Notes: generated from the letters alone by a model not told the origin. Shown: positions 23,202 to 31,982, counted from the first letter of the stretch. The stretch: 34,941 bases of DNA from Clostridiales bacterium (GCA_031271295.1 JAISVZ010000164.1:1-34941); one strand, 5' to 3'. Made by a program: numbers and translations.

Positions 23202-24131
23202 TTAGTATATAAAAAATCTTTCCAGTTCGGAGATAATCTCGGAAACCGCGTTATTATCAGCCGCGTTAATCGGAATATTTTCTGTTTTATTTTTAAACCA
23301 TGTTATTTGCCTTTTGGCAAAATTCCGCGTTTTTTGCTTTAGGTTTGAAACTGCGCCGTCCAAAGAAATTTTGCCTTCGATATATTCAACAATTTCCTTG
23401 TAGCCAAGCCCCTGCATAGAGGTTAGGGTTTTATAGTAGCCCATGTTAAGCAAATTGCGCACCTCCGCTTCAAGACCTTTTTCCATCATTGTATCCACTC
23501 TTTGGTTTATTCGCTCGTATAAAACATCCCTCGGCAAGGTCAGTGTAAAAAATTTGTACAAATACGGGCTTTGCTTTGCCAGTTGCTCTTTATTGTGGCT
23601 TGAAATTTTCTCTCCCGTAAGGTAATAATACTCCAGAGCGCGTATAACGCGTTTAATATTGTTCTCGTGAATTTCGTCCGCCGCCTGAGGGTCAATTTCC
23701 CTAAGCTTAATATGCAGTTTATCCGAGCCGTATTTTAAAGCTATATCATACAGAAAATGTCGGTAGTTGGTATTGATTTGCGTTTCGGTAAAATCCGTAT
23801 CGTTAAGCAGCGCGTTTATATAAAAGCCCGTGCCGCCAACAACAACCGGGATTTTATCCTTTGCGTAAATTTCGTCAAGCGCCGTTTTTGCCATATTTTT
23901 AAATACCGCAACGGAGTATTCCTCGTTTGGCAAAAGCTCATCTATGAGGTAATGCTTAATCCCCATTTGCTCGGCCTGTGTAGGTTTTGCTGTGCCGATA
24001 TCCATGTATTTATAAATCTGCATAGAATCGGCGGAAATTATTTCTCCGTTTATTTTTTGCGCTAAGCGCACCGCCAAATCAGATTTTCCCGTAGCTGTTG
24101 CGCCGCCTATAATTACCAACGATTTTTCCAC
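23202..24131 (-). CDS. miaA: tRNA dimethylallyltransferase (309 aa)
   Basis: MiaA adds an isopentenyl group to N6 of A37 in tRNAs reading UNN codons. The P-loop GGATATGKS is at 9-17, and ISADSMQIYKYMDIGTAKP (32-50), YLIDELLPNEEYSV, VVVGGTGFYINALL and GYKEIVEYIEG are all family hallmarks. The start is a GTG after an AGGAAG site. It is downstream of mutL by 69 bp. Its product is the substrate of MiaB, whose gene begins the same co-directional block. Confidence 0.97.
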   Translation of the reverse strand: MEKSLVIIGGATATGKSDLAVRLAQKINGEIISADSMQIYKYMDIGTAKPTQAEQMGIKHYLIDELLPNEEYSVAVFKNMAKTALDEIYAKDKIPVVVGGTGFYINALLNDTDFTETQINTNYRHFLYDIALKYGSDKLHIKLREIDPQAADEIHENNIKRVIRALEYYYLTGEKISSHNKEQLAKQSPYLYKFFTLTLPRDVLYERINQRVDTMMEKGLEAEVRNLLNMGYYKTLTSMQGLGYKEIVEYIEGKISLDGAVSNLKQKTRNFAKRQITWFKNKTENIPINAADNNAVSEIISELERFFIY

Positions 24132-24200
24132 GTTTTCACTTCCTCCCGAATTTTTTATATTTCACAGCGGGCAATTATAGTAATTGCCGCTTTCCGCACT

Positions 24201-26327
24201 TTATTTCCTTCCGAATTTTTTTTCTATTTCGTACTTAGTCATTGAAATAATTGTCGGCCTGCCATGCGGGCAGTTAAACGGGTTTTCCAACTTCAAAAGC
24301 TGCTTTATCAAGCTCTCGCATTCTTCTTTGCTTAAATTTTCGTTTGCCTTAACCGCCGCCTTGCAGGATATTGACGCTATAGCGCCGCTTTTTATATCCC
24401 GAAGGTTTGCCTGCGCCAAGCCAAAGCCCGCAAGAGAGTCTATAATTTCAATCAAAAAATCGGGTTTTACGTGCTTTGAAAAAATTACGGGCAAAGCGCG
24501 AAGCAGAAAAATACCCGGTGTAAATTCCTCTATTTCAAACCCGAAACGCGTTAAAAGCTCCAAGTTATCTTTCACGGTTTCCGCTTCCACCGGAGTAAGC
24601 TTTATTTTTTCGGGCATAAGCAGCATTTGCGAAGAAACGCCGCCGTTTTCGAACTTTGCCAGATACTGTTCGTATAAAACCCGCTCGTGCGCGGCGTGCT
24701 GGTCTATTACGTACATTTTATCGTTTTGTTCAACTATCCAGTAGGTTTTAAATAATTGCCCAACAATTTTGTAATCGGTGAAAAATTCCCCTGGTTTGGG
24801 CAAGGCTTCGGGTTTTTGTTCCGGAGTGGGGGATTGTTCCGGAGCGGCTTCGTGTTTATATTCCGCTTCCGGTATGACATTTCCTTCACGTTTGCCTTCG
24901 GCTGCGCGCATCGCTTCCGCAAAAAACGCCGTTTCGCGTTCCGCGTTATCGCCGCTTTTTATTTCGCTTATTTGCTCCTTTGGCGTATATCTTGGCAAAA
25001 AATCCGCATTGTCAAAAAGGGAAGGGGTACTGGCAACCGGAATACCGGCGTATCCGGCGGCAACTTTTGCGGAATCCGCAGCCGCGCCAATCGCCGCGTC
25101 ATCTCTTGCCGTGTCCGCAGCCGCGCTAATCCCTGCGCCATACCTTGCGGAATTCGCAGTCGCGCTAATTCCCGCGTCATCCCTTGCGAAACTCGCAGTC
25201 GCGCTAATTCCCGCGTCATCCCTTGCGGAATCCGCAGCCGCGTCAAACGCCGAATCATCCCTTACCGTATCCTCCACCTTTAAAGAAACCTTCTCCCTCG
25301 GTTTTCGGTCCCATTTAACCTCTTTTACTAATACTTCCCTTTCCAAAGCCGTTTTAACCGCGTTTGACACCGCCCTAAATATTTCGTCCTCGTTTTCAAA
25401 CCTTACCTCCAATTTGGACGGATGCACGTTAACGTCCACTTTCGCGGGATTGATGCGCATATTAATAACATACACGGGGAATTTACCGCCCATAAGCCTG
25501 TACTTGTACGCTTCCTCCACGGCTTCGCGCACAATTTTATCCTTAACGTAACGCCCGTTTATAAAAAAATTCCCGAAACTTCGGTTCCCGCGGGATATTT
25601 CCGGCGAGCAAATATAACCCGAAAGCTTTATTTCGCCGGTATCTTCCGAAATTTCGATCAAATTTTTCGCAAAATCCTTCCCGTACACGTACAAAACCGC
25701 CGCCTTTAAATCCCCGCCGCCGTTTGTGGATAAAAGATTTTGACCACCGCTGAAAAATTTGAACGCAACCTCCGGGTGCGCCAAAGCAAGCCTTTGCATA
25801 AATTCGTGAATAAGCCCCGCCTCGGCGGAAGCCTTTTTTAAAAATTTTCGTCTTGCGGGAGTGTTAAAGAATAAATTTTTTATGATTATGGTAGTTCCCG
25901 TTGCCGCGCCGGTATCCGCAAAGGATATTAACTGCCCGCCGTGAATTTCAATTTTACTGCCGGTAACGGAATTCGCGGTTTTTGTAACCATTTCCGTTTG
26001 CGCAACCGCCGATATGGACGATAACGCCTCGCCCCTAAAGCCAAGTGTCATAACGTTTGCTAAATCGTCGAAGTTTCGTATTTTGCTTGTGGCGTGGCGC
26101 AAAAACGCGGTTTTAAGCTCATCCTTGGCAATTCCGCAACCATTGTCGGAAATGCGGATATAACTGATGCCGCCGTCTTTTATTTCAACGGTTATTTGGC
26201 TCGCGCCCGCGTCAATAGAATTTTCCGTTAGCTCCTTCACAACGGACGCGGGTCGCTCAACAACCTCGCCCGCCGCAATTTTGTTAATCATGTTGTTTTC
26301 AAGAACTTCTATTTTCAAATTAATCAC
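24201..26327 (-). CDS. mutL: DNA mismatch repair protein MutL with repeat-expanded linker (708 aa)
   Basis: MutL couples MutS recognition to strand incision. The N-terminal GHKL ATPase shows E35-N36 (KELTENSIDAG), DNGCGI (61-66), GFRGEAL (97-102) and GTTI (144-147). The C-terminal dimerisation/endonuclease domain (about 515-708) has the metal-binding DQHA(X)2E(X)4E motif (D542 to E553), an AxCKAA-type segment (654-658) and CPHGRP (686-691). It is therefore a nicking-type MutL, as in bacteria without MutH. The linker (350-510) contains five 13-residue repeats (357-421). The longest frame starts with GTG 26327, but an AGGTGA site favours TTG 26318, three residues later. It follows the AlbA_2 gene by 20 bp. 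Confidence 0.96.
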   Translation of the reverse strand: MINLKIEVLENNMINKIAAGEVVERPASVVKELTENSIDAGASQITVEIKDGGISYIRISDNGCGIAKDELKTAFLRHATSKIRNFDDLANVMTLGFRGEALSSISAVAQTEMVTKTANSVTGSKIEIHGGQLISFADTGAATGTTIIIKNLFFNTPARRKFLKKASAEAGLIHEFMQRLALAHPEVAFKFFSGGQNLLSTNGGGDLKAAVLYVYGKDFAKNLIEISEDTGEIKLSGYICSPEISRGNRSFGNFFINGRYVKDKIVREAVEEAYKYRLMGGKFPVYVINMRINPAKVDVNVHPSKLEVRFENEDEIFRAVSNAVKTALEREVLVKEVKWDRKPREKVSLKVEDTVRDDSAFDAAADSARDDAGISATASFARDDAGISATANSARYGAGISAAADTARDDAAIGAAADSAKVAAGYAGIPVASTPSLFDNADFLPRYTPKEQISEIKSGDNAERETAFFAEAMRAAEGKREGNVIPEAEYKHEAAPEQSPTPEQKPEALPKPGEFFTDYKIVGQLFKTYWIVEQNDKMYVIDQHAAHERVLYEQYLAKFENGGVSSQMLLMPEKIKLTPVEAETVKDNLELLTRFGFEIEEFTPGIFLLRALPVIFSKHVKPDFLIEIIDSLAGFGLAQANLRDIKSGAIASISCKAAVKANENLSKEECESLIKQLLKLENPFNCPHGRPTIISMTKYEIEKKFGRK
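25065..25259 (-). repeat. Five 39-bp in-frame tandem repeats in the mutL linker
   Basis: Five 13-codon units encode variants of DDAGISATANSAR. A stretch of 35 nt is identical between 25154-25188 and 25193-25227, a 39-nt shift, showing recent duplication. Outer units are more diverged. Confidence 0.9.
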
Positions 26328-26347
26328 CTGCTTGATTTTGGCGTAAT

Positions 26348-27802
26348 TTAAAGCTTTTTTACAATCCAGTGCCCGCTCCTGTCCGATCCGGCACGTTCAA
26401 TAAAACCCGTCTCTTTTAACGCCTTGATATTTTTTTTAACATTACGCTCATTAATTTTCAGCCGGGCAGAAATCATCTTCGCTGTCATTTGCGGATTGGA
26501 TTTAAGCAATTGCAATATCTGTTTTTGAGTGTCTTTTACAGTGTCTTTATCAGTGTCTTTTACAGTGTCTTTTACAGTGTCTTTTACAGTGTCTTTTACA
26601 GTGTCTTTATCAGTGTCTTTTACAGTGTCTTTATCAGTGTCTTTTACAGTGTCTTTATCGGTGTCTTTTACAGTGTCTTTTATGATGTCTTTGGCAGCGG
26701 ATTGAATACCGGTGAAAAACGTAACGCTTACCTCGCCCGGAGTTACTTCAAAGAGCGGTTCGCTCTTTCCGGCAACCTTGCAAGCCTCGGTTATACGCTC
26801 TATTCCGCGTCCCCATGTTTCGATATATCCGGCTCGGTAGAAGGCATATGCAATTTTCGGATTATACGGGCGTGACCGATGTTTTTTAAGCAAATTGTCA
26901 ACCGTCCATGATTCCGGCAGCCTGCCATCGTTGTAAACGATAACGCAGTCCGGAAAAATCTTTATTTGAATAGGAATGCCCGTTGTGTAATCACGGTGAA
27001 CTATGGCATTAAAAATAGCTTCACGCAGAGCCGGACGCGGAACAGGGTAGTTAGTAACGCGCGTTACTCCCTCGTAGCTTATAATCCCCTTAAAATATTT
27101 ACGGTAAACGGAATCGACAATCTCGTCGGCTACCGCTATCAAAGAGCCGTGAAATTCGTCCTGATAAATCAAGTCCGCGCCGTTCTCAAAGTAACCGACT
27201 TTAACGAATGCGCCAAAAACGTACTTTTCCGGGTTGTGGTGAAACAGCATCACAGCGGCGCGCGTGAGTTCTCCGTTTTCGGTCAGCAGCAGGCTGTCAA
27301 GCAAATCGGAATCACTCATTTCTAAATCCGCTTTCTGTAAACGCTCACTAACAAGGGATTTTTCGCGAAATATACGAAACGCCGAAGTATCCAAATCTGC
27401 AACGGTTACATTTGGGATAACCATGCTGTCCCAAGTTTTTCCTAACCGGCGCAGTATGAAATTATCAAGTTCGCGCCCGTCCAGTTCCTGCGTGGTGCTG
27501 CCGGAACGTATATAGTGCCGTCCGCGAAAGCTAACCGGAGTTGCGCTTGCGTCAACGCTTACGGCGATATACTGCTTTCCGTCTTCAATATGCGCTTCAA
27601 CGGACGGGACAATGCCCAACGCGTGGCGGATTGTATTCGGCAGTTCCTCAAGGAGATATTTCGCATTGTCTATCCCAACAACGCTGCCGTCATCATTGCG
27701 ACCAATTTCAAGCGTACCTCCCTGAGCGTTGGCAAGAGCGCATATCCCTTTGAGAAATTCATCACGCCACTGACGCTTCCATTCGGTTTTTTGATTTTCC
27801 AC
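26348..27802 (-). CDS. AlbA_2/COG2865-type ATP-binding transcriptional regulator with KDT repeats (484 aa)
   Basis: The N-terminal AlbA_2 (Schlafen AAA_4-like) domain (about 1-115) has EFLKGICALANAQGGTLEIGRNDDG and YIRSGSTTQE. A C-terminal HATPase-like region (about 245-345) has RPALREAIFNAIVHRDY and ETWGRGIERI, typical of COG2865 proteins. A highly charged linker (375-426) consists of 13 four-residue KDT[V/D/Q] units. It is followed by a winged-helix DNA-binding domain (427-484, LKINERNVKKNIKALKETGFIERAG). I choose the GTG at 27802 because a perfect GGGGAGG (27810-27816) precedes it; the longer frame begins with a TTG within and before that site. It sits between mutS and mutL with a DUF3788 gene, 20 bp before mutL. 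Its target is unknown. Confidence 0.87.
   Translation of the reverse strand: MENQKTEWKRQWRDEFLKGICALANAQGGTLEIGRNDDGSVVGIDNAKYLLEELPNTIRHALGIVPSVEAHIEDGKQYIAVSVDASATPVSFRGRHYIRSGSTTQELDGRELDNFILRRLGKTWDSMVIPNVTVADLDTSAFRIFREKSLVSERLQKADLEMSDSDLLDSLLLTENGELTRAAVMLFHHNPEKYVFGAFVKVGYFENGADLIYQDEFHGSLIAVADEIVDSVYRKYFKGIISYEGVTRVTNYPVPRPALREAIFNAIVHRDYTTGIPIQIKIFPDCVIVYNDGRLPESWTVDNLLKKHRSRPYNPKIAYAFYRAGYIETWGRGIERITEACKVAGKSEPLFEVTPGEVSVTFFTGIQSAAKDIIKDTVKDTDKDTVKDTDKDTVKDTDKDTVKDTVKDTVKDTVKDTDKDTVKDTQKQILQLLKSNPQMTAKMISARLKINERNVKKNIKALKETGFIERAGSDRSGHWIVKKL
26525..26680 (-). repeat. Thirteen 12-bp tandem repeats encoding KDT[V/D/Q]
   Basis: The 156-bp tract is built from near-identical 12-bp units. 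The only regular variation is in the fourth codon, V (GTA) or D (GAT), with one Q at the end. Gain or loss of units would not shift the frame. Confidence 0.95.
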
Positions 27803-27869
27803 GTTCTTACCTCCCCTTTTTTGCAAATCATCGGCTTAATATTGAACATGCCGCCAAATTTTTCTGCGC

Positions 27870-28823
27870 CTAACTACCATATGCCAATTTTAATTTCAAA
27901 TCGGATATTTGCTTTATTGTTCCCTCTATCAAATTAACGCAAACGCTTCTGCCTCTTACCCCGGACATAAGGGTTACGTGACATTCATGTATCAGCCAAT
28001 CTATAACCGTCATTTTTTGCGAAGCGGTTTTGCTGTCAAGCCATTTTTTCATATAGTCGTCAAATATAGGCGTCGCCCGTCCTCCGGGCATATTTATGGC
28101 ATTGCAACTGCGGCGGTATTCCCTGTATGTGTAAATATACCCGCATTTGCACTTCACCGGAGCCGTATAGCTTTGCGCCTGCAAAATTTCGCCGCATTGT
28201 AGGCAAAGCATACGCCCCTTTTCCATTAATTCGCGCACTTCTTTTGCTTGCTTGCAGCGTATATAAAATGTAAAACCTACCTCGTCAAGCAGCTCCTCGT
28301 CAAGCAATCCTTTTGCGTCGCTTTGATATAACTTTAATAGGTCATTACGCGAAACTTTCTTAGCCCACTTAAATTTATTAAGTTTGTCGGGGTCAATACT
28401 TTCCGTCAATTCGTCCATTTGAGCTTTTTCGCGTTCAACACGTTTTTTACTGCGCTCAATTTGATTTTCGCGCCGTTTTGCTGAAACATCGGCGCAATAT
28501 TGTTCAAACCCGTTTTTGTATTTTGTTTCCGCTTCACATAAAGCGTTGTTTAATGTTTCGGGGTTAACGACTGATACGCCCAATACCTCGAAATATTTAC
28601 TTGAAACTATAACGGTTAGCAATTCGCAGTTATAGTTGCGCCCATACCCGTAAGTCCAACCGTGAACGTTAGAGAATTTATGATACTTATTATGAACCTT
28701 AAACCGGTTTTGCATTTCATTGTCAAAGGATGCGAACAAAGCACGAATCTCAGGTTCAAAAAAATCCAACAAGTCGCTGTATGCGGGTTTCGTGTGTTTT
28801 TGGTATTTAACCTTCCACTCCAT
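27870..28823 (-). CDS. DUF3788-like protein with central coiled coil and zinc ribbon (317 aa)
   Basis: The N-terminus (about 10-110) resembles DUF3788 proteins, with the Y-x-K-F...GWTYGYGRNYNCELLTVIV and FEVLGVSV elements. A charged coiled coil follows (about 115-150). A zinc ribbon lies at about 208-228: CLQCGEILQ, then VKCKCGYIYTYREYRRSC. The C-terminal part ends WLIHECHVTLMSG and LIEGTIKQISDLKLKLAYG. The molecular function is unknown. The ATG is preceded by GAGG. It lies between mutS (32 bp) and the AlbA_2 gene (67 bp) on the same strand, so it is transcribed with the mismatch-repair genes. Confidence 0.75.
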   Translation of the reverse strand: MEWKVKYQKHTKPAYSDLLDFFEPEIRALFASFDNEMQNRFKVHNKYHKFSNVHGWTYGYGRNYNCELLTVIVSSKYFEVLGVSVVNPETLNNALCEAETKYKNGFEQYCADVSAKRRENQIERSKKRVEREKAQMDELTESIDPDKLNKFKWAKKVSRNDLLKLYQSDAKGLLDEELLDEVGFTFYIRCKQAKEVRELMEKGRMLCLQCGEILQAQSYTAPVKCKCGYIYTYREYRRSCNAINMPGGRATPIFDDYMKKWLDSKTASQKMTVIDWLIHECHVTLMSGVRGRSVCVNLIEGTIKQISDLKLKLAYGS

Positions 28824-28855
28824 CTGTTTGACCTCGCTTTATCAGACCGGCAGCC

Positions 28856-31519
28856 TCAGCTTCGCAAGCTTTCCTGCACTTCCCCAAGTATTTTAAACGC
28901 CTGCATCGGAGTTACATTATTCAAATCCGTTTCAAGGATTTTCTTTATAACCTCGGCGTTTTTGCCGCCGTTATCCTCCGCGCAAGTTTTTTCGTTTTTA
29001 CCGCCGTCATCGTCCGCGTAAGCTGCCGCGTTTTTACCGCCGCCATCGTCCGGCACAACTTCCGCGTTAACCGCCGCCTTCGGCGCACGCTTGCCCTTCG
29101 TAATATCCGCGCTGTTAAGTTCCCCAAGTATTTTCGCGGAGCGTTTCAGCACACTCTCCGGCATACCCGCAAGCCTTGCAACCTGTATTCCGTAGCTGGA
29201 TTTTGCGCCGCCCCGGTCAATTTTGCGCAGAAAAACAATATCGTCGCCATCCTGCGAAACGGTTACGCGGTAATTGTTAACACCTTCAATTTTCCCCTCA
29301 AGCTCGGTAAGCTCGTGGTAATGGGTTGCGAAAAGCGTTTTCGCGCCTATTTTTTTAGTATCCGCTATATGCTCGGTAACAGCCCACGCAATTGATAGCC
29401 CGTCGTAGGTGCTTGTGCCGCGCCCTATTTCGTCTAAAATTAGCAGGGATTTTGAGGTTGCGTTATTTAAAATATTGGCCACCTCGCTCATCTCCACCAT
29501 AAAGGTGCTCTGCCCCGAAAGCAAATCGTCCGACGCGCCAACTCTTGTAAAAATTCTGTCCACTGTTCCGATTTTTGCGTAAGATGCGGGAACAAAACTG
29601 CCCGCCTGCGCCATTAGCACAATTATCGCCGTTTGGCGCATATAGGTGGATTTGCCCGCCATATTAGGCCCGGTTATAATTGAAAGCCGGTTATCCCCGC
29701 CGTCCAAATAAGTGTCGTTCGCAACGAAACCCTGCTTCATAACGCTTTCAAGCACCGGATGCCTGCCGCCCCGTATGTCAATAACATCGCCGTCCGTAAC
29801 TTCCGGCTTTATGTAGTTCATTTTATCCGCGGTATCCGCCAAAGCCGCAATGCAATCCGCCGCCGCAACAAGCGCCGCCTGTTTTTTAATCCGCTCGGTA
29901 TGCGCCAATATGTTTTGGCACAACGCGCAGAACAAATCGTACTCCAAATCCTTTATTTTTTCGTCCGCGCTCAGTATTTCTTCCTCGGCTTTTTTAAGCT
30001 CCTCGGTTGTGTACCTTTCGCAGTTGGCAAGGGTTTGGCGGCGCACAAAATAAGGCGGCGCCATATCCTTGTAGGAATTTGTCACCTCGAAGCAGTAGCC
30101 GAAAATTTTGTTAAACTTAATTTTTAAGTTTTTTATCCCGGTTTTTTCGCGTTCGGTATTTTCAATTTTAAGTATCCAATCCGCGCCCTGCTCTTTTATA
30201 TTGTAAAGCCTGTCAAGTTCCGCGTTTGCGCCGCGTTTTATAAAACCGCCTTCCCTTACGGAAAACGGAGGGTCATCGCATATATTTTTTTCTATCAAAG
30301 CGCAGATATCCGCCAAATCGTCGAAATTTTTGTACATGTACGCGTTAAAAGCCGCCTGCGCGAACTCTAACGAACTTTTTATAAACGGCATGTTTAAAAG
30401 CGAATTCTTAAGGCTCGCCAAATCCCTCGCGTTTGCCGCCATTAAACTAAGCCGCCCTATAAGGCGCTCGATATCGTTAACGGTATTTAAGTATTCGCGA
30501 AGTTCCTCGCGGCCAAGCGGCGCTTTTACAAATTCCTCAACCGCCTCTAACCTTTTGTTTATTTTTGCCGCGTCCTTTAAAGGCTGTTCAAGCCATTTGC
30601 GCAGAAGCCTCGCGCCCATAGGCGTTTTGGTTTTATCCAGTACCCACAAAAGCGAACCGCGTTTTGCCCGTTCCTTAACGTTTTCCGTTATTTCAAGGTT
30701 GCGGCGCGAAGAAATATCCAAAACCATATATTCAGTCAATTGATAATGGCGGATTCTTAAAATATGCTTCAAGCTGTTTTTCTGATTCTCCAAAAGATAG
30801 GCGATTAACGCGCCGGAAGATGATACCGCGTCCTTTTTATCCTCCAAGCCGAAGCCGTGAAGGTTTAAAACCTTGAAATGGTTTAAAAGCGACACATAGG
30901 CGTTGCCGTAATCGAAACTCCACTCGCTGAATGTGTAGGTTTTTATGTTAAAAACACTCTCCAACACCTTTGAGTGGGCGAACTGGTGGTTAACTATTAT
31001 TTCCGACGGCTGGTACTTCGCTATTTCGTCGATAAGGGTTTTTTCGTTATTTCCGGTAATTTCCGTCGCGAAAAATTCCCCGGTTGTTACATCGCAGGCG
31101 CTAAGCCCAAAATTCCCGGCGTTCTCACAAAGGCATATAATATAGTTGTTTTTATCTTCCTTCAGCGCGTTAGTATCAAGCGTTGTGCCGGATGTAACAA
31201 CCCTAACCACACTGCGCTTTACAATTGTTTTGGTAAGCTTCGGATCCTCCGTTTGTTCGCAAATTGCCACTTTGTAACCCATTTGCACAAGTTTGCTTAT
31301 ATAAGAATCCGCCGCGTGATACGGCACGCCGCACATGGGAGCGCGTTCTTCCTGCCCGCAGTCCCGCCCCGTTAGGGTAAGATCCAGCGCTTTGGATGCG
31401 GTTAACGCGTCGTCGTAGAACATCTCGTAAAAATCCCCAAGCCTGAAAAAAAGGAGGCAGTGCTTGTACTCTTTTTTTATTTCAAAATACTGTTCCATCA
31501 TGGGCGAAAGTTTTGCCAC
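28856..31519 (-). CDS. mutS: DNA mismatch repair protein MutS (887 aa)
   Basis: This is the mismatch sensor. The N-terminal domain has the mismatch-wedge motif F30-Y-E32 in GDFYEMFYDD. Connector, lever and clamp domains follow. The ABC ATPase has Walker A GPNMAGKS (617-624), signature STFMVEMSE (671-679) and Walker B LILDEIGRGTST (693-704). The C-terminal tetramerisation segment (LNNVTPMQAFKILGEVQESL) is present, but three 12-residue DDGGKN-type repeats (824-857) are inserted before it. The start is a GTG preceded by GAGGGAA. It follows the ymcA/ylbF-like gene by 85 bp. Length and motifs indicate a functional protein. Confidence 0.98.
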   Translation of the reverse strand: MAKLSPMMEQYFEIKKEYKHCLLFFRLGDFYEMFYDDALTASKALDLTLTGRDCGQEERAPMCGVPYHAADSYISKLVQMGYKVAICEQTEDPKLTKTIVKRSVVRVVTSGTTLDTNALKEDKNNYIICLCENAGNFGLSACDVTTGEFFATEITGNNEKTLIDEIAKYQPSEIIVNHQFAHSKVLESVFNIKTYTFSEWSFDYGNAYVSLLNHFKVLNLHGFGLEDKKDAVSSSGALIAYLLENQKNSLKHILRIRHYQLTEYMVLDISSRRNLEITENVKERAKRGSLLWVLDKTKTPMGARLLRKWLEQPLKDAAKINKRLEAVEEFVKAPLGREELREYLNTVNDIERLIGRLSLMAANARDLASLKNSLLNMPFIKSSLEFAQAAFNAYMYKNFDDLADICALIEKNICDDPPFSVREGGFIKRGANAELDRLYNIKEQGADWILKIENTEREKTGIKNLKIKFNKIFGYCFEVTNSYKDMAPPYFVRRQTLANCERYTTEELKKAEEEILSADEKIKDLEYDLFCALCQNILAHTERIKKQAALVAAADCIAALADTADKMNYIKPEVTDGDVIDIRGGRHPVLESVMKQGFVANDTYLDGGDNRLSIITGPNMAGKSTYMRQTAIIVLMAQAGSFVPASYAKIGTVDRIFTRVGASDDLLSGQSTFMVEMSEVANILNNATSKSLLILDEIGRGTSTYDGLSIAWAVTEHIADTKKIGAKTLFATHYHELTELEGKIEGVNNYRVTVSQDGDDIVFLRKIDRGGAKSSYGIQVARLAGMPESVLKRSAKILGELNSADITKGKRAPKAAVNAEVVPDDGGGKNAAAYADDDGGKNEKTCAEDNGGKNAEVIKKILETDLNNVTPMQAFKILGEVQESLRS
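28949..29050 (-). repeat. Three 36-bp in-frame tandem repeats near the mutS 3' end
   Basis: Three imperfect 12-codon units (DDGGGKN-AAAYA, DDDGGKN-EKTCA, EDNGGKN-AEV) lie between the ATPase domain and the C-terminal tetramerisation helix region. Confidence 0.85.
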
Positions 31520-31604
31520 TTAAGTTCCCTCATTTCATGCTGTTCGCGCCGGGTTTGTGTATGCGCCGGTTTTTTGTGTTCACCGTACAACATTCTTTCC
31601 CCGT

Positions 31605-31982
31605 TTAGCTTTTTCCGGCGGTTTTCCCGCACATGCCGCATTTTGCGCACTTGCCCTCGCCGCCGTTCGTTTCGCCGGATATTATATCCGGAATTTCCTT
31701 TGAAATTGTCGCCTTTAAAATATCCATCGTTTTCTCTATTATTTCGTTAAACTCGTTTTGGGTTTGGGTTAAGTAAAGCTCTTGCGCCGGCAGGGTTTCG
31801 GAATTTGACGGGTTTGCTGTGTTTTGCGAAAATTTCCCCGTGCTTGCGCTGCCGGCAATATTCGAAGTATCCCCGGCGGTATTTTGCGAATACTGCTCCC
31901 ACGCAGCTTTAAACCTTAAATACTCGTCCGATTTTAACAGTTCGTTACCCAGTTCCCTTGCTTTCGAATAATAATCAGCCAT
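31605..31982 (-). CDS. YmcA/YlbF-family regulator (RicA-like) with C-terminal Cys cluster (125 aa)
   Basis: The N-terminus (YYSKARELGNELLKSDEYLRFKAAWEQ) and the later NEFNEIIEKTMDILKATIS match the Com_YlbF fold. The position immediately after miaB and before mutS is that of ymcA (ricA) in Bacillus. RicA, RicF and RicT form an iron-sulfur complex that affects RNase Y-dependent RNA processing. Here the C-terminus has C112-xx-C115-xx-C118, fitting a metal or cluster ligand set. Residues 31-66, normally helical, are replaced by a Ser/Asn/Thr/Ala-rich stretch containing SQNTA twice. The ATG is preceded by GGAGAGG. It is 18 bp after miaB. Whether it is a RicA or RicF equivalent is unresolved. Confidence 0.7.
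   Translation of the reverse strand: MADYYSKARELGNELLKSDEYLRFKAAWEQYSQNTAGDTSNIAGSASTGKFSQNTANPSNSETLPAQELYLTQTQNEFNEIIEKTMDILKATISKEIPDIISGETNGGEGKCAKCGMCGKTAGKS

Noticed and set aside
24756..25551. Long plus-strand frames of 175 and 257 codons opposite mutL
   Set aside because: They are antisense products of the Ala/Asp-rich repeat linker, whose biased codons contain few stops on the other strand.
26525..26680. Possible CRISPR array from regular short repeats
   Set aside because: Units are 12 bp, directly adjacent, without spacers and in frame with the protein; there are no cas genes nearby.
26489..26875. Plus-strand frame encoding SVF-rich repeats
   Set aside because: It is the reverse strand of the 12-bp KDT repeats; no ribosome-binding site or homology.
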